This document shows positions 16,309 through 23,256 of a stretch of 64,000 nucleotides of DNA, piece after piece. A model generated the notes under the pieces. It did not search any database. It was not told where the DNA came from and saw only the letters and a list, made by a program, of their open reading frames with translations. The first letter of the stretch is position 1. Each line of letters begins with the position of its first letter. The stretch is from Rhodoferax sp. (GTDB lineage: Bacteria > Pseudomonadota > Gammaproteobacteria > Burkholderiales > Burkholderiaceae_C). The translations under genes were made by a program, and so were the position numbers. The stretch spans positions 248,001-312,000 of the forward strand of contig NZ_JAURYQ010000036.1 of NCBI RefSeq assembly GCF_030653815.1, read 5' to 3'.

Positions 16309-17589
16309 TCATTTGTAAAAGAAGTCCAGTGGTGCCAGCACCAGAGCCGGGAACATCACCAGCAGGAACAGCACAATCACGTCGGCGATCAGGAACGGCA
16401 TCACGCCGCGCGCCACCTGGTCCATCTTCATCTTGCCGACACCGGCCACCACATTCAGCACGGTGCCGACCGGTGGCGTCACCAGGCCAATGACACCCAC
16501 CATCACAAACAGCACACCAAAGTACACCGGGTCAATGCCTGCAGCCTTGACCACCGGCACCATCACCGGCGCCAGAATCAAAATGGTCGGGGTCAAGTCC
16601 ATCACCATGCCGACCAGCAGCAGCACCAGCATCAGGATGCACAGCAAGGTGGTCGGGCTTTGCATGAAGGGCTCCAGGATGCTGATGAGTTGGCTTGGCA
16701 GGTCGGCCACGGCAATCAACCAGGCACTGACTGCGGCAGCCGCCACCATGAACATGATGATTGAGGTGGTTTTGGCCGAGGCCGCGAACACCTCGTACAA
16801 CTGCTTCAAGCTCAGCTCGCGGTACACCACGGTGGCCACAAAGAAGGCATAGACCGCCGCCACCACAGCGGCTTCGGTCGGTGTGAAGACACCAAACTTC
16901 AGGCCCACCAATACGATGAGCGGTAACACCAGCGCCCAGGTGGAGTCCCGAAAGGCTTTCATCAGGGTGGCACCGGTCGCCTTGGGTGGCGTCACCACGG
17001 CCTCGGTGCGTGCGGTCATCCACCAGGCAATGGCGCAGGCAATCCCCATCATGAGACCGGGAACAATGCCCGCCAGAAACAGCTTGCCGATGGACACGTT
17101 GGCGGTCACACCGAAAATCACGAACGGGATTGACGGCGGGATGATGGGGGCAATGATGCCAGCCGAGGCAATCAGGCCGCCCGAGCGGGCCTTCTGGTGG
17201 CCGGCTCGCACCATCATGGGCAGCAACAAGGCGGTCAGCGCAGCCGTGTCCGCCACCGCCGAGCCCGACAGCGAGGCCATCAGGCAGGCCGCGATGATGG
17301 TCACATAACCGAGGCCGCCGCGCACATGGCCGACCAGCGCGATGGCCAGGTCGACAATGCGCCGCGACAAACCGCCCGCGTTCATGATTTCACCGGCCAG
17401 CATGAAGAACGGCACGGCCAGCAGCGGGAAGCTGTTGGCGCCCTCCAACACGTTTTGCGCCAGAATTTGCGCGTCAAAATTGCCCAGGTGCACCATCAGG
17501 GCCACCCCGGCCAGCAGCAACGAATAAGCAATCGGGATACCGAGCGCCACCGCGCCAATCAAGGCGGCCAGAAAAATCGCAATGGTCAT
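16309..17589 (-). CDS. dctM: TRAP transporter large permease (DctM family)
   Basis: This 426-residue protein of about 12 helices is exactly the usual DctM length. It begins MTIAIFLAALIGAVALGIPI and carries LFMLAGEIMNAGGLS-like and SIPFVIFGVTANVSIG segments typical of the family. The start at 17589 is chosen by homology; the frame is open upstream but would overlap dctQ. It forms the Na+-coupled membrane core with DctQ. Confidence 0.93.
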   Translation of the reverse strand: MTIAIFLAALIGAVALGIPIAYSLLLAGVALMVHLGNFDAQILAQNVLEGANSFPLLAVPFFMLAGEIMNAGGLSRRIVDLAIALVGHVRGGLGYVTIIAACLMASLSGSAVADTAALTALLLPMMVRAGHQKARSGGLIASAGIIAPIIPPSIPFVIFGVTANVSIGKLFLAGIVPGLMMGIACAIAWWMTARTEAVVTPPKATGATLMKAFRDSTWALVLPLIVLVGLKFGVFTPTEAAVVAAVYAFFVATVVYRELSLKQLYEVFAASAKTTSIIMFMVAAAAVSAWLIAVADLPSQLISILEPFMQSPTTLLCILMLVLLLVGMVMDLTPTILILAPVMVPVVKAAGIDPVYFGVLFVMVGVIGLVTPPVGTVLNVVAGVGKMKMDQVARGVMPFLIADVIVLFLLVMFPALVLAPLDFFYK

Positions 17590-17602
17590 GAAGGGCTCCG
17601 GA

Positions 17603-18178
17603 TCAAAGGGGGGTGGACGACTTGCCGTTTTGCTGTTCAACAGCACGCGCATCGGCTTCAAACTGCGCCTGCTCGGCGGCGTGTTGCGCTTTGCGGATCT
17701 GTACCGGGGTGAGCTGACCGCGCAGCGTGAACCACAGGTCGCTGAGCAACATGAGCCCGGTGGAGACGGCAAACACCACGCCGGTGCTGTAGACCCAGGC
17801 CATGGAGTATTCGGTCACCGGCGCCAGCACCTCCCAATTGATCCTGGTTTGTGCCAGGCTACCCGTGAAAATCAGCCAGGTGACCCAGAGCATCAACAAC
17901 TGACCCACCACCACGGCCACTTTTTGGAGCTTGGGCGGCAGCAGCTCAACCACCATGTCGCTGCCCATGTGGGCCTGCTCATGCACCGCCACGCTGGCGC
18001 CCAGGAAGATCAGCCAAAGGAACAACCAGCGGGACAACTCCTCGGACACCGCAATGCCCGAGTTGAAGGCGTAGCGCATCACCACATTGCCAAACACCAT
18101 CAACACCATCAGCCCCAGACAGATGACGATGATCACCGTCAGCAATTGGCAGTAGCGACCGATCAATTTTTGAACCAT
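17603..18178 (-). CDS. dctQ: TRAP transporter small permease (DctQ family)
   Basis: This 191-residue protein has four hydrophobic helices (LLTVIIVICLGLMVLMVFGNVVMRY; LFLWLIFLGASVAV; VVVGQLLMLWVTWLIF; YSTGVVFAVSTGLMLLS) and the EELSRWLFLWLIFLG motif of DctQ. ATG at 18178 is favoured because GGAGACAACA precedes it, mirroring the dctP start; 18190 would add four residues. It is the first gene of the TRAP operon. A TetR-type palindrome lies 34 bp upstream. Confidence 0.9.
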   Translation of the reverse strand: MVQKLIGRYCQLLTVIIVICLGLMVLMVFGNVVMRYAFNSGIAVSEELSRWLFLWLIFLGASVAVHEQAHMGSDMVVELLPPKLQKVAVVVGQLLMLWVTWLIFTGSLAQTRINWEVLAPVTEYSMAWVYSTGVVFAVSTGLMLLSDLWFTLRGQLTPVQIRKAQHAAEQAQFEADARAVEQQNGKSSTPL

Positions 18179-18211
18179 TGTTGTCTCCATGAAATCCCGA
18201 TACTCTAATGT

Positions 18212-18225
18212 ACTAACCAGTTAGT
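18212..18225. promoter_or_regulatory. TetR-type operator upstream of dctQMP
   Basis: ACTAAC-CA-GTTAGT is a perfect 6+6 inverted repeat in the 115-bp space between the TetR gene and dctQ. TetR regulators commonly bind such TAAC/GTTA palindromes near their own gene. Its position just ahead of dctQ fits repression of the leftward catabolic operon until ligand appears. Confidence 0.6.
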
Positions 18226-18293
18226 TTTTGAAAATCGGGGTTTACCCTAGGATGTGAAAAAAATACTCGGAGGAGGGAATTAACGCAAAGACA

Positions 18294-18992
18294 TCAGGCG
18301 CGCAGGTAGCGCAGCACCATGTCAATGACGTTGTTGCGCCGGGTCATGACGGCGTCGGTCGCCGCTGGATCCTGCTTGAAGATCAGGCCAAAAGTGTGCT
18401 TGTTGGACACATTGAAAAACGTCAGTGCGGAAATCGACGCGTGAATATCGACCGGGTCGAGACCGGGGCGAAACACGCCGGACGCCACACCCCGTTCGTA
18501 CAACTCCCGGATCGCCGCAATGGCCGGCACATTGAGGTCCTGGATACTTTTGCTTTGCGACAGATAGGCACCGCGCTGCATGTTTTCAGACATGACCAGA
18601 CGAATGAAGTTCTCGTTACTGTGGTGATGGTCAAAGGTAAAACCAACCAGCTTTTGCAGCGCTTCCACGGGTGGCAAGTCGGCCAGGTGCAAGCCTGACT
18701 CGATGGCGCGCATGCGTCGGTACATGTCCTCCAGCACGGCACGGTACAAGCCTTCCTTGCTGCTGAAGTAGTAATAAATCATGCGCTTGCTGGTTTTGGT
18801 GGCCGCCGCAATTTCATCGATGCGCGCGCCGTCCAGGCCTTTTTCGGCAAATTCGACGGTGGCCACTTCCAGGATACCCGCCATGGTGCGCTCGGGGTCA
18901 TTGGTGCGAGTGGGTGTCCGCGCCGCGACTTTGGCTTTGACCGGGTTGTTGTTCTGCGTCTCTTTCAAGGGCAAATGTACGATTTGGTTCAT
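18294..18992 (-). CDS. TetR/AcrR-family transcriptional regulator
   Basis: This 232-residue protein has an N-terminal HTH at about residues 38-85 (ILEVATVEFAEKGLDGARID, then TKTSKRMIYYYFSSKEGLY) and a C-terminal ligand domain. The first ~35 residues (HLPLKETQNNNPVKAKVAAR) are a basic, probably disordered leader. Start chosen at ATG 18992; the longer open frame upstream only reads antisense-like sequence of the neighbouring kinase gene. It precedes dctQMP on the same strand and most likely regulates it through the palindrome at 18212. Confidence 0.9.
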   Translation of the reverse strand: MNQIVHLPLKETQNNNPVKAKVAARTPTRTNDPERTMAGILEVATVEFAEKGLDGARIDEIAAATKTSKRMIYYYFSSKEGLYRAVLEDMYRRMRAIESGLHLADLPPVEALQKLVGFTFDHHHSNENFIRLVMSENMQRGAYLSQSKSIQDLNVPAIAAIRELYERGVASGVFRPGLDPVDIHASISALTFFNVSNKHTFGLIFKQDPAATDAVMTRRNNVIDMVLRYLRA

Positions 18993-19039
18993 CCGCAAAG
19001 TATAGGGCAGTGCTTGCCGGGCGTTTTGTTTTTCGAAGC

Positions 19040-21097
19040 CTAGAGCAAGTCCACCGTAAAGACGGCTCCCGGCAAATCCTCGCCCTGGTCGCGGCGGTTG
19101 CCGGCGCGGATGCTGCCGCCGTAGCGCTCCACCAGCCCCACGCTGATCCACAGACCCAGGCCGTTGCCGTCGTTTTTGGTGGTGTAGAAGGGGCTGAAAA
19201 GCTGCTCCAGGTTGGCCGGGCTCAGGCCTGCGCCGGTGTCGCACACTTCAATTCGCACACCCGCCAAGCCTTGGGCGTCGGTTTGGTCGCTGGTGCGCAG
19301 CAGCAACTCGCCGCCCTCGGGCATGGCCTGGATGGCGTTGATCAGCAGGTTGATCAGCACCTGCTGCAACTCCTGGCGGTTGATGTGAACCGGCCGGCTG
19401 GCCTGCCACTGGCGCTGCACCTTGATGTGGGTGCGGTTCAGCAAGTGCTCCACCAGCACCAGCGAACTCGCCAGGGCATCGTTGACGTCCACGGCCTCGA
19501 CGTAACCGGCGTAATCGTTGGGGCGGGCGTATTGCAGCAATTGGGTCACGATCAGGCGCATGCGCTCGATTTGCTGGTCCATCAGCTTGAGTTCGGGGCC
19601 AATCGGCAGTGCCTGCGAACCCAGTGTTTCGCGCACCAAGTCCAGGTTGCCCTGCATCACCGCAATGGGGTTGTTGATTTCGTGCGCCACACTGGCGGTC
19701 AGTTGGCCGATGGCCGCCAGCTTTTCCGATTTCACCAGCTGCGCTTGTGTCAATTTCAGCGACTCGTGGCTTGCTGCCAGGTCGCGGGTGCGCTCGGTCA
19801 CCTTGGCATCCAACTCCTGCGCCCAATGCTGCAGGGTTCGGGTTTTGTCATCCACGGCCGTCAGCAATTGGTCCAGATGGCTGGCCAGTGCACCGAGTTC
19901 GTCCTGCTGTGGCAAGGGCCCCACACGCGCCGCAACGTCGCCGTCCTGCACCTGTTGCATGGTGTGACTCATGCGCTCCAGCGGCTGAAAAATGCTGCGT
20001 GCCCAGCGCAGCGACAGCCAGGCGGCCAGCACCATGGCGACCGCAAAGATCCCGACAATGATGGCCAATATGCCGTATTTGGTCTGGCGAAACGGCGTTT
20101 CCAGGTAACCCACGTAGAGCATGCCGACACGTGCGCCCTGACCATTCAGCAGCGGTTCGTAGGCCGAGACATACCAGTCATTGACCACAAAGGCCCGGTC
20201 CAGCCAGGTCTCGCCCCGCACCAGCACCGCCTCGCGCACGGCCTGTGACACGCGGGTGCCGATGGCGCGCTGGTCCTGAAACAGGCGCACATTGGTGGTG
20301 ATGCGCACGTCGTCCAGGAACAGCGTGGCGGTGCCGACGCTGCCCAGCGGCAGGGAGCCCTCGGGGTAGACGATGTGGTTGATGTGGTCGATCAGGGCCA
20401 GGTTCTGGTTCAGCAGCACGCCAGCACGCAACCAAGCCAGAGGCTGACCTTGTGCGTCAGTGACCGCATGGCTGGCCAGCATCACCAGTGCCTGGTCTTC
20501 CTGGCTGCGGTTGCTGGGCACCGCGCCCTGCGTCGGGATCAGCGTGATGCTCAGGCGGGGTGCCAGATGCGGCGCCAATGCCAGTACCTTGGCCTGGCTG
20601 AGCAACTGCAGTTGGGCGTTGACGCTGGCGGGCTGGCCGGCATCGGTCAGGTCGAGCTGCGCCATGGCTGGCGCCGCATTGAGCGTCGCGCTGGCCGGAT
20701 CTTGCCAACTGGCACTGTGCAGTTGCCCGTCGAGCGTGTACAAATTCACGAAATCAAAACCCAGTCGCTGCCGGGCTTGTGCCAGTTCCCGTTGCAATGC
20801 CTCGGGCTGCTGCGCCGCCAGTGCCAAGTGCAGCGTGTGCGCGTTGGCCAGTGCCTGGGTGCCGGTACCCACTTCCGCCAGTACCCGGCCGAAGTAGCCG
20901 TGCGCCACCGCCAGGTCGCTGCGCACCTTGGTGATCAGCAGGCGGTCATAGGCCGAGCTGCCCCATAACACCAACGCCGCCACAAGCAAGGGAAGCACCA
21001 CCAAAAGCGGCAGCAAGGACAAAACCATCAGCTTGTGGCGCACCGGCAGGTGCTGCCAGCGCAGCCGCAACCCCTGTGCGCTCAAGCGCTGGCCCAT
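19040..21097 (-). CDS. membrane sensor histidine kinase (cache-type sensor, HAMP)
   Basis: This 685-residue kinase has TM1 around residues 20-48 (VLSLLPLLVVLPLLVAALVL), a large periplasmic cache-like domain to ~330, TM2 (YGILAIIVGIFAVAMVLAAW), a HAMP segment and a coiled linker. HisKA carries SVAHEINNPIAVMQGN (phospho-His near 470). The HATPase domain has INLLINAIQAMP, CDTGAGLS and GNGLGLWISVGL. It ends in the ATPase domain without a receiver. It overlaps the regulator gene by 16 bp and phosphorylates it. Divergence from the formate dehydrogenase operon suggests that operon as the target; the periplasmic ligand is unknown. Confidence 0.9.
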   Translation of the reverse strand: MGQRLSAQGLRLRWQHLPVRHKLMVLSLLPLLVVLPLLVAALVLWGSSAYDRLLITKVRSDLAVAHGYFGRVLAEVGTGTQALANAHTLHLALAAQQPEALQRELAQARQRLGFDFVNLYTLDGQLHSASWQDPASATLNAAPAMAQLDLTDAGQPASVNAQLQLLSQAKVLALAPHLAPRLSITLIPTQGAVPSNRSQEDQALVMLASHAVTDAQGQPLAWLRAGVLLNQNLALIDHINHIVYPEGSLPLGSVGTATLFLDDVRITTNVRLFQDQRAIGTRVSQAVREAVLVRGETWLDRAFVVNDWYVSAYEPLLNGQGARVGMLYVGYLETPFRQTKYGILAIIVGIFAVAMVLAAWLSLRWARSIFQPLERMSHTMQQVQDGDVAARVGPLPQQDELGALASHLDQLLTAVDDKTRTLQHWAQELDAKVTERTRDLAASHESLKLTQAQLVKSEKLAAIGQLTASVAHEINNPIAVMQGNLDLVRETLGSQALPIGPELKLMDQQIERMRLIVTQLLQYARPNDYAGYVEAVDVNDALASSLVLVEHLLNRTHIKVQRQWQASRPVHINRQELQQVLINLLINAIQAMPEGGELLLRTSDQTDAQGLAGVRIEVCDTGAGLSPANLEQLFSPFYTTKNDGNGLGLWISVGLVERYGGSIRAGNRRDQGEDLPGAVFTVDLL

Positions 21098-22476
21098 TCG
21101 GCGCAGCGGCGCTCCAGCGTACGCTTTGAAATGCCGAGCAATTCTGCCGCGCGGGTCTTGTCTCCCTGCACGCTGTCGAGCACTGAATGGATGTGCTGTT
21201 TTTCGAGGCTTTGCAGGTTGGTTGTGGCGCTCTGGCTGGCCAGCGGATGGCGCACGGTGGCGTCATAAAGAGCCGACACATTGAGCTCGCCCAGAATCAG
21301 CGAGCGCTCAATCAGGTTGCGCAACTCGCGGGCATTGCCCGGCCAGTCATATTGCATCAAATAGTCCATTTGCGCCGGGCTGATGTTCAGCGGCGCGACA
21401 GCCATGCGCTGCGCCAGTTGGGCATTGAAGTGGGCGACCAACTCGGCCACATCCCGCCTGCGCTCGCGCAGCGGTGCCATGGTGATGTCGACCACCTGCA
21501 GCCGGTAATACAGGTCCTTGCGAAAACGCCCGGCGGCGACTTCATCTTTGAGGTTGCGGTTGCTGGCGGCCATGATGCGCACGTTCACCGGCACCAGTTG
21601 GCTGCTGCCGACCGGACGAATGTGCAGGTCTTCCAACGCACGCAACAACGCCGCCTGGACAGCCAGCGGCAGTTCGGCCACTTCATCCAGAAACAAAGTG
21701 CCACCTTGGGCGTAATAAAACAGGCCGTCACGCGCGTGCTTGGCCCCTTTGACGGCGCTTTTGGCGTAACCAAACAGGCTGCCCTCCATGAGTTCGGGCG
21801 ACATGCTGGCGCAGTTGACCGGCACAAACGAACCGCGCTGGCGCGGGCTCATCTGGTGCAGGGCGCGCGCCACCATTTCCTGGCCGGTGCCCGATTCGCC
21901 TTGCAGCAGCACCGTGCTGTCGACCATGGCCACCCGTGCCAGTGACTCGCGCAGTGCCTGCATGAAACTTGACTGCCCGATCAGCCCGGTGCTGGTGTCG
22001 ATCTGCCGGGACAGCGTGTGCCGGAGTACAAAGTTTTCCCGCGCCAATCGGGCGCATTCAAAGCAGTGCTTGATGGCGTTCAGCATCTGCGGTACCCGAA
22101 AGGGCTTGAGGATGAAATCGGAGGCGCCGGCGCGCAGCGCTTCAATGGCGGTTTCCAGGTCGGCAAAGGCGGTAATGAGAATCACATAGCCCCGAAAACC
22201 CTGTTCGCGCAGGGATTGCAGCCAGGCCACACCACTCTGCCCGGGTAGCGAAATGTCCAGAATGATCAGGTCCACATGCTGTTGCTGCAGGTATTGCGCG
22301 CCTTCTTCGGCGCTGCCAGCCACCTGTACGCGGTGGCAACGTGGCGCCAGGCTTTTGAGCAAAAAATTGCGCATGCCGGGCTCATCGTCAACGACCAGAA
22401 TAGACCAGTCCGGCCAGCCATCGGGGTGACTTGCAGGCGCGGCGTCAGGCGGTGTGAGCGGGGAAATCGTGGTCAT
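21082..22476 (-). CDS. NtrC-family response regulator with degenerate Walker A and no GAFTGA loop
   Basis: This 464-residue protein has a receiver (phospho-Asp74 in IILDISLPG, Lys124), an AAA+ domain (about 163-385) and a Fis-type HTH at the C-terminus (KTRAAELLGISKRTLERR). Walker B LFLDE, sensor I ASN, the Arg finger FRKDLYYRL and WPGNARELRN are normal. However, Walker A reads GESGTGQE with Gln199 for Lys (codon at 21880-21882), and the sigma-54 contact motif GAFTGA is SAVKGA (240-245). Comparable loss is known in HupR-type regulators that work with sigma-70. It is thus unlikely to drive sigma-54 open-complex formation. It is the first gene of the regulator-kinase pair. Confidence 0.92.
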   Translation of the reverse strand: MTTISPLTPPDAAPASHPDGWPDWSILVVDDEPGMRNFLLKSLAPRCHRVQVAGSAEEGAQYLQQQHVDLIILDISLPGQSGVAWLQSLREQGFRGYVILITAFADLETAIEALRAGASDFILKPFRVPQMLNAIKHCFECARLARENFVLRHTLSRQIDTSTGLIGQSSFMQALRESLARVAMVDSTVLLQGESGTGQEMVARALHQMSPRQRGSFVPVNCASMSPELMEGSLFGYAKSAVKGAKHARDGLFYYAQGGTLFLDEVAELPLAVQAALLRALEDLHIRPVGSSQLVPVNVRIMAASNRNLKDEVAAGRFRKDLYYRLQVVDITMAPLRERRRDVAELVAHFNAQLAQRMAVAPLNISPAQMDYLMQYDWPGNARELRNLIERSLILGELNVSALYDATVRHPLASQSATTNLQSLEKQHIHSVLDSVQGDKTRAAELLGISKRTLERRCAEWASA

Positions 22477-22918
22477 GAGGTGACAGAATTTTAGCCATAG
22501 GCCTGAGTAAATTAGTCGGGTATAAATATTTATCGAGCTGTTTGCAGGTCATTGTCGTGGTGAAAGCGATGGCTGCATAGCTGGACACCAGCCCTGGTAT
22601 TTTGACAATTTGTCGCAAAAGCTGTGACAGCTTGACGTCATGCATGGGCGCCGATCAAACAGACTCGACATCTGTCCCTGAAAAATATCACTTAATGTGT
22701 TTCATCAAGTTCTTGCGCAGAAGTGGCATGCAATCTGCTAAGGTGCGGGCGAGTTTTTCAAGCAACGCGACCGGCCGATGTCTGTAAAGCGCGTGTTCCC
22801 TGACGCGCAGGGCCAGCGTGTGGGTTTACCCGCTTGAATGAAAGTGCGCTTGTTGTTAAATTTGGCGCTGTCAAAGCCAGTCGTTGCGATCACACGTATT
22901 TCAATCAGGAGACTTTTC
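22477..22918. other. 442-bp divergent intergenic region, two-component genes / formate dehydrogenase operon
   Basis: No gene is supported here. The only short frames lack ribosome sites and homology. The region holds a sigma-54-like promoter at 22724-22739 reading toward the formate dehydrogenase genes and must also contain the leftward promoter of the regulator-kinase pair. The rest is ordinary moderate-GC sequence with no clear hairpin terminator or riboswitch. Confidence 0.6.
22724..22739 (+). promoter_or_regulatory. sigma-54-like (-24/-12) promoter ahead of the formate dehydrogenase operon
   Basis: TGGCATG-CAAT-CTGCT matches the TGGCACG-N4-TTGCW consensus at all but two positions, with GG and GC exactly 12 bp apart. 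It reads rightward and lies 180 bp upstream of the first ATG of the operon, leaving a long leader. It is the obvious start for RpoN-dependent expression, but the neighbouring NtrC-type protein lacks the motif needed to activate it. Confidence 0.5.
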
Positions 22919-23128
22919 ATGCCTTCATCCCCCTCCAAGCTGTCGCGTCGCACCCTGTTTGCCGGTGCCGGCACGGCCGGCGCGCTGGTTGCGGCCGTGA
23001 GTGTTTTGCCGTCGCTCAAGGCGGTGCCTGAAGCGGCTGCCACGCTGCCCCGGCCCAAGCCTGAAAAGGGCGGTGGCTACGCGTTGAGCGAGCACAACAA
23101 GCACTACTACCAGACGGCGCGGGTTTAA
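22919..23128 (+). CDS. small Tat-signal protein of formate dehydrogenase clusters (TIGR02811 type)
   Basis: This 69-residue protein begins MPSSPSKLSRRTLFAGAGTA, a twin-arginine signal followed by a hydrophobic stretch. A short hydrophilic tail ends YALSEHNKHYYQTARV. Proteins of this type are found next to formate dehydrogenase alpha genes and are named as a Tat target of unknown function. CAGGAGA lies 7 bases ahead of ATG 22919, which decides the start over longer frames. It is the first gene of the operon. A role in maturation or export of the alpha subunit is inferred. Confidence 0.85.
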   Translation: MPSSPSKLSRRTLFAGAGTAGALVAAVSVLPSLKAVPEAAATLPRPKPEKGGGYALSEHNKHYYQTARV

Positions 23129-23135
23129 ATGGCTG

Positions 23136-23171
23136 GGGTCAGAGCACGTCGCTTTGCGAGTGGTCTGACCC
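23136..23171. repeat. REP-like 36-bp palindrome, copy 2
   Basis: Same arms GGGTCAGA/TCTGACCC and inner stem TCGC-TTT-GCGA. It is in direct orientation with copy 3 eighteen bases further on, so the two form a tandem in the spacer between the small Tat-signal gene and fdhA. Confidence 0.85.
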
Positions 23172-23189
23172 ACAAGGTTTCAGTAGTTG

Positions 23190-23225
23190 GGGTCAGAGCA
23201 CATTGCTTCGCAAGTGGTCTGACCC
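23190..23225. repeat. REP-like 36-bp palindrome, copy 3 (compensatory stem variant)
   Basis: The outer arms are identical to the other copies, but the inner stem is TTGC/GCAA instead of TCGC/GCGA. Both sides changed together, so pairing is kept. It lies 31 bp ahead of the fdhA start. As RNA, a hairpin pair here could stabilise or attenuate the transcript between the two genes. Confidence 0.85.
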
Positions 23226-23256
23226 GCAAAGAATCAAGTTTTTTTCGGAGACTCCC

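Noticed and set aside
23203..23256. Earlier in-frame start for fdhA
   Set aside because: It would be read from inside REP copy 3 and has no ribosome site; ATG 23257 has CGGAGAC upstream and sits before the Tat signal.
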